A DNA stretch of 64,000 nt from Variovorax sp. CF079 (GCF_900101545.1 NZ_FMZU01000025.1:54601-118600); one strand, 5' to 3'. Positions 52,760 through 61,729 are shown, counted from the first letter of the stretch. Notes: generated by a model from the sequence alone, not told the origin. Program-made: numbers and translations.

Positions 52760-54226
52760 ATGGAACTCACACTCTGCGTTTCAGGCGCCACCGTGGTCGA
52801 CGGCAGCGGCCAACCGGGCTTCGTGATGGACGTGGGCATTGCCGGCGGTCGCATCGTCGCGATGGGCGATCTGTCGGACACGCCGGCACGCGAGCGCCTT
52901 GCGGCCGCCGGGCGGGTACTGGCGCCCGGCTTCATCGATGTACACACCCACGATGACCGCGCGCTGCTGACACCCGGCGCGATGACGGCCAAGCTCTCGC
53001 AGGGCGTGACGACGGTGGTGACCGGCAACTGCGGCCTGAGCCTGGCGCCCAGCCGCATCCGCGGCGTCATTCCGCCGCCGCTCGATCTGATCGCAAACCA
53101 CGAATGGCTCAGGTTTCCGGCATTCGCCAACTATCTGCGAGCGCTCGAGTCGGAAGGCACGGCCGTCAACGCGGTCTGCCTCGTGGGCCACCTGACGCTG
53201 CGAGCCAACGTGATGGACGACTTGGAGCGTGCCGCCACACCCGCCGAATGCACGGCGATGCAAACGCTGTTGGCCGATGCCTTGGACGCCGGAGCGTTCG
53301 GCCTGTCCACCGGCACCTTCTACCCACCAGCCCGACACGCCAGCACCGACGAGATCGTTGCTGTGGGCGAGCCACTGCGCGCCCACGGCGCGCTGTACGC
53401 GACCCACATGCGCAACGAGGCCGAGAAGGTCATCGATGCGCTGGACGAGACCTTCGAGATCGGCCGCCGCCTGGGCGTTCGGGTCCTGATCTCGCACCAC
53501 AAGCTGGCGGGTGTCGCCAACCACGGTCGTTCCATCGAGACCTTGAAGCGCATCGGCGCCGCGATGGAGCATCAACCGGTGTCGCTGGACTGTTATCCAT
53601 ACAACGCTTCGTCCACCGTGCTGCGGCCGGAATTCGTGGCGCGCGCCTCGTCCGTGCTCGTCAGCTGGTCCGATCCCCATCCCGAGCATGCAGGACGCAC
53701 GCTGGCCGACATCGCTCGCGATCTGGGTTGCAGTGACCAGGAGGCCGCCGCCCGACTGATGCCGGCCGGCGCAATCTACTTCATGATGGATGAGACCGAT
53801 GTGCGTCGCATCCTGGCGTTCCCCAAGACGCTGATCGGCTCCGACGGCATGCCGCACGACGAGCACCCACACCCGCGCCTCTGGGGCACCTTTCCCCGGG
53901 TGCTCGGCCACTATGCGCGTGAAGAACATCTGTTCAGCCTGGAGACGGCCGTCGCCAAGATGAGCGGCCTGACCGCCGAGGAACTGGGCTTGCCGGGCCG
54001 CGGCCGCATTGCCGTCGGTCACGCAGCCGACCTGGTTCTGCTCGACCCGCTCACCGTCGGCGATCGCGCCACGTTCGAACAGCCGCGCGAGCTGTCGTCG
54101 GGCATCGATCGCGTCTGGGTCAACGGGCGACTCGCCTTTGCCGACGGGTCGGTGCAAGACGAAAAGGCCGGCCAGGTCGTCCGGCGCACACCGATCGCGA
54201 TGACACAGGAGACATGTCTGCAGTAG
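52760..54226 (+). CDS. N-acyl-D-amino-acid deacylase (D-aminoacylase)
   Basis: A 488-residue amidohydrolase-superfamily enzyme that releases D-amino acids from N-acyl-D-amino acids. Metal ligands: GFIDVHTHDDRALL (~residues 60-73), the bridging Cys in VTGNCGLSLAP (~95), the His residues in YATHMRNEAEKV (~219) and ISHHKLAG (~250), and the catalytic Asp in IGSDGMPHDEHPHPRLWGTF (~364). ATG 52760 follows GAAAGGAAG; the six codons upstream overlap the preceding stop. It is the last gene of the plus operon and links the cluster to D- or N-acylated amino-acid breakdown. Confidence 0.88.
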   Translation: MELTLCVSGATVVDGSGQPGFVMDVGIAGGRIVAMGDLSDTPARERLAAAGRVLAPGFIDVHTHDDRALLTPGAMTAKLSQGVTTVVTGNCGLSLAPSRIRGVIPPPLDLIANHEWLRFPAFANYLRALESEGTAVNAVCLVGHLTLRANVMDDLERAATPAECTAMQTLLADALDAGAFGLSTGTFYPPARHASTDEIVAVGEPLRAHGALYATHMRNEAEKVIDALDETFEIGRRLGVRVLISHHKLAGVANHGRSIETLKRIGAAMEHQPVSLDCYPYNASSTVLRPEFVARASSVLVSWSDPHPEHAGRTLADIARDLGCSDQEAAARLMPAGAIYFMMDETDVRRILAFPKTLIGSDGMPHDEHPHPRLWGTFPRVLGHYAREEHLFSLETAVAKMSGLTAEELGLPGRGRIAVGHAADLVLLDPLTVGDRATFEQPRELSSGIDRVWVNGRLAFADGSVQDEKAGQVVRRTPIAMTQETCLQ

Positions 54227-54572
54227 GCGCACGATCGCCCTTGGCGGCTCATACGGTTCTGGTGCAAAGATTGGTTCTGGTGCAAATCAAGCGTCTCCGT
54301 ACGCCGTCACGCCGACCGAAGGCGGCTTTGCAGTGCGAGAGCAGTCAATCACCTCTGGTCTGCGAATCACCGACCCGGCCAGGAAAGAGTCCTTCAGGAC
54401 CGGCTCCTTCCCGGCGAACCCCGCCCGAGGGAGGACTGCGCGGCGAATCGCGTGTGCGCCGGTACGTGCATGCTCGGATCACCGGGCAAGATTTGCGGAC
54501 GCGTGGCCCGACTTGATTCACGTCGCGCTTCGATCATTGACGCTCCTTCAACGAACATTGAAAGAGGCAATC
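54227..54572. other. Intergenic stretch with a short tandem repeat
   Basis: No gene seen. GGTTCTGGTGCAAA occurs twice with a period of 18 bp (54255-54268 and 54273-54286) shortly after the end of the D-aminoacylase gene. AAAGAGGCA before 54573 is the ribosome-binding region of the next gene. Confidence 0.5.
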
Positions 54573-55535
54573 ATGCAAAGCGCCCCCTCCGCGACCCAGT
54601 ACTCGAAGGTCATCGCGAATTCCAAACGCGTCCGCTGGGACATCGACAACGACGTCATCCGTCGCCGGCGATTCGATCTCGAGAAGACGTTCCTGCCGGC
54701 CGGCCTGTCACTGGTGAACGAGCTGGATTTCATGACGTCCGATGACCGGCGCCTGCTGAGCCAGGTGCAGGGTCGAAGCTACGCCTACATCTTCGGCCTG
54801 GTGGAGCGTTTCATCGGCGCCAAGGTGCTCGAGATCAGCCGGCAGCACGCGCTCGGCGACCAGGTGGCCCTGGAGGCCCTGGTCCGCATGGCCGACGAGG
54901 AGCTGAAGCACCAGGAGCTGTTCCGGCGCATGGAAACGATGATGGCCGCCGACATGCCTGCAGGATACGTGGCAACGGCCGAACCCAACGCCGTCGCGAC
55001 AGCCGTGCTGAGCAAGAGCACCTGGTCGGTCCTTGCGCTGACACTGGACATCGAGCTCTTCACGTTGGCCCACTATCGCGCCAGCATCGAGCCGCAGGAC
55101 GACCTGTGCGAGTTGTGGAAGGACGTCTTCCTGGCCCACTGGAAAGAGGAGTCGCAGCACGCGGTGCTGGACGAGCTCGAGTTCCTTCGCGAGGACGCGC
55201 GCCTGAACGCCGCCGACCGCGACGCGGCCGTCGGCGACCTGATCGACCTGGTCGTGGCGGTCGACGGCATTCTCCTGGCTCAGGCGCGCGCCGATGCGAC
55301 CTACTTCGAGTCGATCGCGGGCAAGCGCTACGCCGATGCGCAACGCACCGCCATCGGCGAGGGGATCCTGAAGGCGTATCGCTGGCAGTACATCGTGTCG
55401 GGCGTGACGGAGCCGCGCTTCCAGAAGGTCCTCTTCCGCGTTCTCGATGACAGGCAGGCTGCCCGGGTGACGGATGCGCTGCAGCCGCTGCTCTATGCGG
55501 TGCCCGCCCGATCGCCCGCGGTGCCCCGCCAGTAG
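54573..55535 (+). CDS. Ferritin-like diiron protein
   Basis: A 320-residue soluble helical protein. Two likely iron-ligand helices are visible: RMADEELKHQELFRRME (ExxH near residue 109) and HWKEESQHAVLDELEFL (ExxxH near residue 192), with further Glu/His in ERFIGAKVLEISRQH. This pattern fits a four-helix-bundle diiron oxidase or oxygenase of the ferritin-like superfamily, but I cannot name the subfamily. It is followed 23 bp later by a MAPEG gene, and an AraC regulator lies opposite. Confidence 0.65.
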   Translation: MQSAPSATQYSKVIANSKRVRWDIDNDVIRRRRFDLEKTFLPAGLSLVNELDFMTSDDRRLLSQVQGRSYAYIFGLVERFIGAKVLEISRQHALGDQVALEALVRMADEELKHQELFRRMETMMAADMPAGYVATAEPNAVATAVLSKSTWSVLALTLDIELFTLAHYRASIEPQDDLCELWKDVFLAHWKEESQHAVLDELEFLREDARLNAADRDAAVGDLIDLVVAVDGILLAQARADATYFESIAGKRYADAQRTAIGEGILKAYRWQYIVSGVTEPRFQKVLFRVLDDRQAARVTDALQPLLYAVPARSPAVPRQ

Positions 55536-55558
55536 GGCATCGCCATGCCCACCAGGGC

Positions 55559-55996
55559 ATGCAAGTGGAGGCCGAGAACATGCTGCCCGAGCTGATGCTG
55601 CTGGGTTTCGCCGCCTGGACCCTGGTCCTCCTGCTCGCCACCGTGGGCGCCTATCGATTGAGCCGGGTCCTTCGTGGTCGGGCGGGAATGAGCGAATTCA
55701 GGGCCGACCATGTCGAGGGGCAGGACTGGTACCTGCGCTCGATGCGCGCACATGCGAACTGCGTCGAGAACCTGCCGGTTTTCGCCGTGCTGGTCTATGC
55801 ATTGCGCACCTTCGGCATCGCCGATCCGACGGTGGATCCCCTGTGCGTCGTCATCCTGGCGGCGCGGATCCCCCAGTCGCTGGTCCACGTCTGCTTCGCC
55901 CAGACGGATCGCGTCGTGTCGGTGCGCTTCGCGTTCTTTCTTGTTCAGTTCCTCAGCTTCTGCGTGCTGATCGCACTGATCGTTTTCCGTCGTTGA
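55559..55996 (+). CDS. MAPEG family membrane protein
   Basis: A 145-residue protein (or 138 residues from ATG 55580) with four hydrophobic helices. The MAPEG loop is RSMRAHANCVENLPVFAVLV, matching the RAxxNxxE signature near residue 62, followed by ARIPQSLVHVCFAQ. Family members are integral-membrane glutathione-dependent enzymes or of unknown role. The last 44 bp overlap the convergent AraC gene. Confidence 0.8.
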   Translation: MQVEAENMLPELMLLGFAAWTLVLLLATVGAYRLSRVLRGRAGMSEFRADHVEGQDWYLRSMRAHANCVENLPVFAVLVYALRTFGIADPTVDPLCVVILAARIPQSLVHVCFAQTDRVVSVRFAFFLVQFLSFCVLIALIVFRR

Positions 55997-56966
55997 CCTC
56001 AGTCGGACTCTGGAGGCTGTTCTCGCGGCGCCAGGATGCCGGGGGCATGCCGAACTCGCGCTTGAAGGCGCGGCTGAAAGCGGCATCGGTTTCGTAGCCG
56101 ACTTCCAGCGCGATATGCATCATGCTCAAGGCGTTGCGCCGCAGCAGGTTCGACGCGAGCGCCATGCGCCACTTGCCGAGATATTGGATAGGGGGCTGTC
56201 CGACATAGTGGGTAAATTTCTCGGCGAGAACCGAGCGCGATGTTCCGGCCTCGCGCGCAAGGCTTTCGAGCGTCCATGGATACGCCGGCTTCTCGTGCAT
56301 GAGGGCGAGGCATTTGCCGACGACGCGATCACGCAAGCCCGCGAACCAACCGGTCTGGCCCTCGGACATCTGGGAGATGTACCGGCGCAATGTCTCGACC
56401 ACCAGCACCTCGGACAACTTGGCCAGCACGCCTTCGCCACCGGGTTGCGTGGAAGTGGCCTCCGCCACCGCATAAACGAAGGAACGCTCCACCCAGTCGG
56501 TCTTTTCGTCCCTCCTGAGGCTGACCGTCAGCACTCTGGGCAGCGTTGCCAGGACCGGCCGACACAGGATGGGATCGCATGACAGATAGCCACAGATGAA
56601 GCGGGTTGGCTCGCCGCCGCCGCCCAGCTGCAGTTCGTCGGGCCTCTCGCGCAACAGCGCTCGCACATCGAGCAGCGGCCCGGGCTCGTCCATCCCGGAC
56701 GAGGCCATCGTGTGGGCATCGCCATGCGGAAACAGGATGATGTCGCCGGCTTGCAGGTGAAGCGGCGGCATGCCGTCGAGTTTCACGGTGCACGAACCGT
56801 CCACGAAGAGATGGTAGAAGAGCAGACGCTGGGATCCCGCGTTGACCTGCTTGGCCACCGCCTCCGCTTCCGGGGAAGCAAAACACCATGGTGCGGTGAA
56901 TCTGGCGTTGAAGAAGATCGCGCTGTTGAACTGCAGGATCTTCAAGACCTCGGACAAGGCATCCAT
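55953..56966 (-). CDS. AraC-family transcriptional regulator
   Basis: A 337-residue regulator. The N-terminal cupin-like sensor domain includes LQAGDIILFPHGDAHTMAS (~residue 85). The C-terminal pair of HTHs is seen as LESLAREAGTSRSVLAEKF and then MHIALEVGYETDAAFSRAFK (residues ~245-320), ending FGMPPASWRR. ATG 56966 gives the family N-terminus MDALSEVLKILQ. The 3' end overlaps the convergent MAPEG gene by 44 bp, so regulation of the diiron/MAPEG pair is possible but not shown. Confidence 0.85.
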   Translation of the reverse strand: MDALSEVLKILQFNSAIFFNARFTAPWCFASPEAEAVAKQVNAGSQRLLFYHLFVDGSCTVKLDGMPPLHLQAGDIILFPHGDAHTMASSGMDEPGPLLDVRALLRERPDELQLGGGGEPTRFICGYLSCDPILCRPVLATLPRVLTVSLRRDEKTDWVERSFVYAVAEATSTQPGGEGVLAKLSEVLVVETLRRYISQMSEGQTGWFAGLRDRVVGKCLALMHEKPAYPWTLESLAREAGTSRSVLAEKFTHYVGQPPIQYLGKWRMALASNLLRRNALSMMHIALEVGYETDAAFSRAFKREFGMPPASWRRENSLQSPTEVNDGKRSVRSARRS

Positions 56967-57008
56967 ATCGACTTCGCCTCCGCAGGAGCGTCGCCATTTG
57001 ACCACTTT

Positions 57009-57139
57009 CACCCGCGCTTCGCGGAGTCCAATTTCAACGAGCTCGGCATCGCGGCCCCGAGGTAGTTGGCGCCGACCGGCATGAAGACCACCAGCGCCCA
57101 CAGAAAAACCGCGGCCTTGACGAGCTGCGCCCTATGCAT
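57009..57139 (-). CDS. Short membrane peptide, possibly a truncated membrane protein
   Basis: A 43-codon ORF whose ATG overlaps the stop of the ChbG-like gene and which encodes a hydrophobic segment (VKAAVFLWALVVFMPVGANY) then ends after a polar tail. It could be the start of a larger membrane protein (for example an O-antigen-ligase-type protein) that was lost by recombination. No family can be assigned from so short a piece. Confidence 0.35.
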
Positions 57140-57977
57140 GGACCGGATCGGCGGCACGCGACAAGTGCGAAAGAGGACGCAGGAACACGACCCCGGCCGC
57201 GGTCATCATCGGAAAGGCGATCGCGCTCAGCACCGCGTATTCGTTGCGCCGCGCCGGGCCGGCGGGAACCCAAGGCGCATCGCCGAGCGAGGGATGGCAC
57301 ACCAGCACGTCGCCCGTGCGGCAACAGTCGATCCACTGCCGCAGCCGCCCGCGGTAGACGTCGGAAGTGCCCGTGAAATCGTAGATGCCGAGCAAGGCGC
57401 GGCTGGTCGGGATGCCTCGGCGCGCCGCGAGCGCGAGCAGCCTCGCGCCGCCGAGCGCGAAGACGATGTCGGCCTTGGTCTTCGCGAAGCGTCGCGGTGC
57501 GGGCGGCGCCGTGCTGCGGACCCATGGCGCCGCCGTGCCGTAGCGGCTCGCGATCTCCTCGGTCAGCACATCGCTCACCACCGGCAGTTGATGGACATGC
57601 CGGTGCCCGTCCACGAAGGCCGGCGGTCGGCCGAGCCCGTCTTCGAAGCGCGCCAGCTGGTCCCTGATCTCGGCCCGCACGGCCGAAGGGCGAAGCAGGC
57701 GCAGATGGCTTCGGACAATCAATCCGCCCAGCCCAGGCTCGGACTGCCGGCCTTCTGGCGGAGGGCTCAGATCGAGATGGAGTCCGACCTCGATGCAGGA
57801 CGGCTCGATGCCGCGCAAGCCGCGCAGGCCCACGGCCCATGCGCCGCGGCGGACCATGCAGGAAGTTGCGGAAATCTTGTGTCGCCCCGCCAGTTCGAGC
57901 ACAGCCGAGTTGATGCCCTCGGTCATGCCGAAGTCGTCGGCACAGACGCAAAGGTATCGAGGTGCATGTTCGGTCAT
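57132..57977 (-). CDS. ChbG/HpnK (YdjC)-family carbohydrate deacetylase
   Basis: A 281-residue metal-dependent deacetylase. Metal-binding motifs are CADDFGMTEGIN (residues ~11-22) and FVDGHRHVHQLPVV (~126), with GLHLDLSPPP (~70) between. Family members remove acetyl groups from chito-oligosaccharides or from lipid-linked sugars. ATG 57977 overlaps the TGA of the ArnT-like gene, so it is the fourth gene of the coupled minus-strand operon from 61189. Here a role on a lipid-linked amino sugar is more likely than chitin use. Confidence 0.83.
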   Translation of the reverse strand: MTEHAPRYLCVCADDFGMTEGINSAVLELAGRHKISATSCMVRRGAWAVGLRGLRGIEPSCIEVGLHLDLSPPPEGRQSEPGLGGLIVRSHLRLLRPSAVRAEIRDQLARFEDGLGRPPAFVDGHRHVHQLPVVSDVLTEEIASRYGTAAPWVRSTAPPAPRRFAKTKADIVFALGGARLLALAARRGIPTSRALLGIYDFTGTSDVYRGRLRQWIDCCRTGDVLVCHPSLGDAPWVPAGPARRNEYAVLSAIAFPMMTAAGVVFLRPLSHLSRAADPVHA

Positions 57978-59539
57978 TGCGGCGCGGCGACTCCGGGTTC
58001 GTCGAGGCAGCGCCGGTCGCGCGTTGCGCTTCCGGCAAATCGCCACACGGCCGCCTCCCTGCTCACGGCGACCAGGCGGGCCTGCGCCAGCCATGGGTGG
58101 GCCAGCACGGCGTTGGACGGCCCGATCAGCCAAGTGGCGCGAGACACGCACAGCGCATCATGAAGACGGAAGGTGTCGACCAGCAGCGTCGACCCGCGTT
58201 CGGGCTCGAAGCGGGCGGCGTCGTGGAGTTCCTTGCGCCAATCGTCGCGCCGCTCCACGACGGCCGGCGTCCAGTCGGTCGCAACCATGACCGGTTGTCG
58301 CAGTGCCCAGTTGAAGGGCAGTTCGTAGTAGTAGGCATCGAGCATCAGCACCTGGTCGCCCGGCGCCACGGCAACGTCCGCGGGAAGGCGCAGGCGATGG
58401 CCGGGCTGCACGACGTACACACTCACGAAAGCGACGGCGGCCAGGCAAAGAAGGCCGGACAGCGCGGCCGTCCAGCCCAAGGGCCGCGACAGCGGGCCCG
58501 GGCCCTTCATCGCGGCCGGCACGGCCCGCGCGATCAGGTACGCCAGCGGCGGCAGTGCAGGCAGCACATACCCGATCAGCTTGGAGCGCGGGATGGAAAA
58601 GAAGAGAACGATGCAGAGGCACCAGATCAGCATGAGCCAGTCGACGTCGGACAGCGGCGCCCTGCCCTCCCGCGCACCGCGGCGCGCCAGCGCCAGCCAA
58701 CCGATCCATGGCAGCGTCAGCCCTGCGATCACCGGCAGGTAGAACCAGAACGGGTGCTCGTTGTTGAAGCCCGAGGCGGCGAAGCGCCTGAAATGCTGCG
58801 TCACGACGAAGTAGTCGAAGAAGGCCGGATAGCGCATCTGCATCACCACGAACCAGGGGCCGGCGATCGCCAGCAACAGCACCCACCCGGGCGGCCAGGC
58901 CATCTGCCAGACGGCGCGGGTACGGCGCGTTGCCACGCACCAGGCGAGGAAGATTGCGCCGGGCAGCACCAGGCCGATCAGGCCCTTCGCGAGCACGCCG
59001 AGCGCCGCGAAGACGAAGGCGCCCGCCAGCGCCCCGCGCCATGCCTCGCCCTGCGCCTTGGACAAGCTCGCATGTGCCGCCAGCAGCACGGTCGCGCTGA
59101 TGCAGCCGGCCACCAGCATGTCGAGGTTGGCGAACTGCGCTGCGACATAGAAGAAGGGCGTCGTGACCAGCACCAGCACGGAAAGCTTCGCGCTCGCCGC
59201 ATCCGCCCAGCGGCGCAGGAACAGCAGCAGGCCGAGCGCCGCGACGGCCGCGCCGAGGATCGAAGGCAGCCGTGCCGGCCATTCGGAGGGGCCCAGCACC
59301 GCCATCGCCGCGGCACTGATCCAGTAGAAGAGCGGCGGCTTGTGAAAGAAGGGTAAGCCGTCGAGCCGCGGCACCAGCCAGTCGCCGCCGCGCAGCATCT
59401 CGAAAGCCACGCCGGCGTAGCGCGCTTCGTCGGGCGCCATCAACGGCCGGAACCCGGCCGTGACCGCCAACCACAGGACGAAGGCCGCGAGGCCGGCAGC
59501 GGCGTGCAGAATGGCCTTGGAGTCACGGGACAGCCTCAT
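57974..59539 (-). CDS. ArnT-like lipid-linked sugar transferase (GT-C, PMT family)
   Basis: A 521-residue inner-membrane glycosyltransferase with around a dozen hydrophobic helices. The first periplasmic loop carries the acidic catalytic motif PLMAPDEARYAGVAFEML (~residues 32-49), followed by FFHKPPLFYW. Members of this family transfer sugars such as aminoarabinose from undecaprenyl phosphate to lipid A or other acceptors in the periplasm. Its start overlaps the GT2 stop (59536-59539) and its stop overlaps the ChbG-like start. A C-terminal soluble part (DAYYYELPFNWALRQ) closes the protein. Confidence 0.87.
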   Translation of the reverse strand: MRLSRDSKAILHAAAGLAAFVLWLAVTAGFRPLMAPDEARYAGVAFEMLRGGDWLVPRLDGLPFFHKPPLFYWISAAAMAVLGPSEWPARLPSILGAAVAALGLLLFLRRWADAASAKLSVLVLVTTPFFYVAAQFANLDMLVAGCISATVLLAAHASLSKAQGEAWRGALAGAFVFAALGVLAKGLIGLVLPGAIFLAWCVATRRTRAVWQMAWPPGWVLLLAIAGPWFVVMQMRYPAFFDYFVVTQHFRRFAASGFNNEHPFWFYLPVIAGLTLPWIGWLALARRGAREGRAPLSDVDWLMLIWCLCIVLFFSIPRSKLIGYVLPALPPLAYLIARAVPAAMKGPGPLSRPLGWTAALSGLLCLAAVAFVSVYVVQPGHRLRLPADVAVAPGDQVLMLDAYYYELPFNWALRQPVMVATDWTPAVVERRDDWRKELHDAARFEPERGSTLLVDTFRLHDALCVSRATWLIGPSNAVLAHPWLAQARLVAVSREAAVWRFAGSATRDRRCLDEPGVAAPQ

Positions 59540-60582
59540 GACTGCTGCCCGTCCAGACCGTGGCCCAGATCCTTCTTCACCACGTAGAGCGGGCGTCCCT
59601 TCACTTCCTCGAAGATGCGCGCGACGTATTCGCCGACGATGCCGGTCGAGATCATCTGGATGCCGATGAAGAACATCAGGCTCACCACGATCGTCGTCCA
59701 GCCCGAGACGGCATTGCCTATCAGCAGGTGTTCGACGACCAGGTAAATGCCGTAGGCGAAAGCCGGTACGGCCAACATGAGACCGACCACGCTGACCACC
59801 CGCAGGGGCCAGGTGGTGAACGAGGTCAACCCGTCGACGGCAAGATTGAACAGGCGCATCGCGTTGAAGCTGCTCTCTCCCTGCCCCCGCGGGCCGGGCG
59901 TGTAGGGCAACGCGACCGCATTGAAACCGACCCAGGCATACAGGCCTTTCATGAAGCGGGTGCGCTCCGGCAGGCTCAGCAAGGCGTCCACCACCTTGCG
60001 GTCCATCAGGCGGAAGTCTCCGGCGTCCCTGGGCAGTTCGAAGCGATGGGACGAATTCACCAGCTTGTAGAACAGGCTTGCGCCCCAGCGCTTGAGCCTG
60101 TGCTCGTCGCTGCGCTCCTGCCGCACCGTGTAGACCACGTCGGCGCCGCCCTGCCACCGGGCCAGCATGTCTGCAATCAGCGACGGCGAATGCTGCAAGT
60201 CGCCATCGAGCACGACGACGGCGTCGCCGCAGGCCGCCTCCAGCCCGGCGGTGAGCGCGGCTTCCTTGCCGAAGTTGCGCGACAGGCTGATGCACCGGAA
60301 GCCCGAGAGCTGGCACCAACCCTCGGCCACCGCGACCGTGCCGTCGGTGCTGCCATCGTCGACCACGATGATTTCCCAGGCCAGATGCGTGGCCCACAAG
60401 GCCTCTTCGAGCCTCGCAAGCAGTTCGTTGAGATTGCCTGCCTCGTTGAAACAGGGGATCACGCAGGAGATGCTGCGACCCGTCGGCACACGCACCCGGC
60501 GCTCGCCGCGCGCGGTGCTCTCGTCTTGCTGGGGACGCTCGATGTCGAGAATGTCCCCCGTCGTCTGCACGGGACCGTTCAT
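59536..60582 (-). CDS. GT2 glycosyltransferase (ArnC/dolichyl-phosphate sugar synthase-like)
   Basis: A 348-residue membrane-anchored glycosyltransferase. Catalytic features: ISCVIPCFNEAGNL, EIIVVDDGSTDGTVAVAE and VVLDGDLQHSPSLIADML (DXD-like), followed near residue 180 by the RxxxDxGDFRLMDR block. Two C-terminal transmembrane helices are seen (VVSVVGLMLAVPAFAYGIYL and VVSLMFFIGIQMISTGIVGE). It would load a sugar onto undecaprenyl phosphate for the ArnT-like enzyme encoded next. The start is 13 bp after the PAP2 gene. Confidence 0.87.
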   Translation of the reverse strand: MNGPVQTTGDILDIERPQQDESTARGERRVRVPTGRSISCVIPCFNEAGNLNELLARLEEALWATHLAWEIIVVDDGSTDGTVAVAEGWCQLSGFRCISLSRNFGKEAALTAGLEAACGDAVVVLDGDLQHSPSLIADMLARWQGGADVVYTVRQERSDEHRLKRWGASLFYKLVNSSHRFELPRDAGDFRLMDRKVVDALLSLPERTRFMKGLYAWVGFNAVALPYTPGPRGQGESSFNAMRLFNLAVDGLTSFTTWPLRVVSVVGLMLAVPAFAYGIYLVVEHLLIGNAVSGWTTIVVSLMFFIGIQMISTGIVGEYVARIFEEVKGRPLYVVKKDLGHGLDGQQS

Positions 60583-60595
60583 GGCGCGTCTCCTC

Positions 60596-61189
60596 TCAGA
60601 CGAGCGGCTGGTCGGCCTTGGAGGCCGGCGCCCGCGCGTGCAGATCGTCGCGCGCGATCCTCGGCGCGACATGGCGCCGCCAGAGCCGCTGGACCCCGAC
60701 GAAGACGCCTGTCATCACGACGGCCAGCAAGAGCCCCGTCGCGATGTCGACCGGGAAATGAACCCCGACGTAGACACGCGCCCAGCCGGTGATCGCGGCC
60801 ACGGCCGCCATGCCGATGCCCAGGTCACGAAGCCGGGGACGCAGCAGAAACATCAGCGCGACCGTGAACATCACCGCAGCGTGGGCGCTCGGCAGCGACC
60901 CGCGTGCGCCATGGGGGATGTAGGCCGGGCTCAATCCCAGCATGAAAGGACGCGGCAGATTCAGCGACGCAGCGATGGCGTGCGCGATCACCGCGGTGGC
61001 CGCCGCAAAGGCCAGCGTCGCCATCACGTAGCCGCGTTCCGACGGCCGCCGCCAGGCGGCCCATCCCATGAGGGCCATGCCGGCCCAGGCCCCGCCGAGC
61101 GCGATCGCCGACGCCAGGGGCAGGAGCCACGAACTGGGCTCGTAGCCTGCAGCCATCCATTGAAACAGAGCGAAATTCAGCGCCTTCAT
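60596..61189 (-). CDS. PAP2-family phosphatase
   Basis: A 197-residue membrane phosphatase. The three PAP2 motifs are present: LNLPRPF (first motif, reduced), GSLPSAHAAVMF (second, near residue 98) and ARVYVGVHFPVDI (third, near 137, with the catalytic His). Five to six hydrophobic helices are visible. In this operon it probably recycles undecaprenyl pyrophosphate/phosphate or dephosphorylates lipid A. The GT2 gene follows 13 bp later. Confidence 0.83.
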   Translation of the reverse strand: MKALNFALFQWMAAGYEPSSWLLPLASAIALGGAWAGMALMGWAAWRRPSERGYVMATLAFAAATAVIAHAIAASLNLPRPFMLGLSPAYIPHGARGSLPSAHAAVMFTVALMFLLRPRLRDLGIGMAAVAAITGWARVYVGVHFPVDIATGLLLAVVMTGVFVGVQRLWRRHVAPRIARDDLHARAPASKADQPLV

Positions 61190-61270
61190 ACGAGCTCCCG
61201 CAATCGGCGAAACAAGAAGCGGCTGTGCGACGACGCACAGCCGAACGCACGGCGCCGCGCGGCGTCGCTC

Positions 61271-61720
61271 TCAGCTCGCAAGGGGAGGCGCAGTCTCCGG
61301 CAGCCTTCTCAGCCAGAGCGTGGTGGGCGGGGGCGCACCGCTGACGTTGGGCACCGGTTCGGGAACGAGGCGCTGGGCCGGTTCGACGACCAGGACCGCG
61401 GCCACCGTCAAGGGCAACAGGAGGAGCAGCCGCGCTCTCAGGTGGTTGATGCCGTGCTGCAGCGCATCCGGCAGATCGATGTTCGCCGCCGAGGACACGA
61501 ACAGCGTGGTCTCCCGGTCGGTCGGATGGTCTGGGCGGTTGTCCGGTTCGAATTGCGTCGACGCGCTCGCGCTGCGGATGCGGAATCCGGGCTCGTCCTC
61601 CCACCCGTCGTGGCGAAAGTGAACGGCGATGAAGGGCTGGATCGCAGCGAGCAGCACAGCGAGAAAACACCACCCCACGCAGCGTGTCGCAATGAAGTGG
61701 CGAAGGCGCGTGGTCGGCAT
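61271..61720 (-). CDS. Hypothetical membrane protein at the head of the envelope operon
   Basis: A 149-residue protein with an N-terminal hydrophobic helix (CVGWCFLAVLLAAIQPFIAV), a polar periplasmic-looking region and a second helix (LRARLLLLLPLTVAAVLVVE). It ends in a Pro-rich tail. It stands 81 bp before the PAP2 gene on the same strand and may be the first gene of the operon. No family recognised. Confidence 0.6.
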   Translation of the reverse strand: MPTTRLRHFIATRCVGWCFLAVLLAAIQPFIAVHFRHDGWEDEPGFRIRSASASTQFEPDNRPDHPTDRETTLFVSSAANIDLPDALQHGINHLRARLLLLLPLTVAAVLVVEPAQRLVPEPVPNVSGAPPPTTLWLRRLPETAPPLAS

Positions 61721-61729
61721 GGCGCCACT

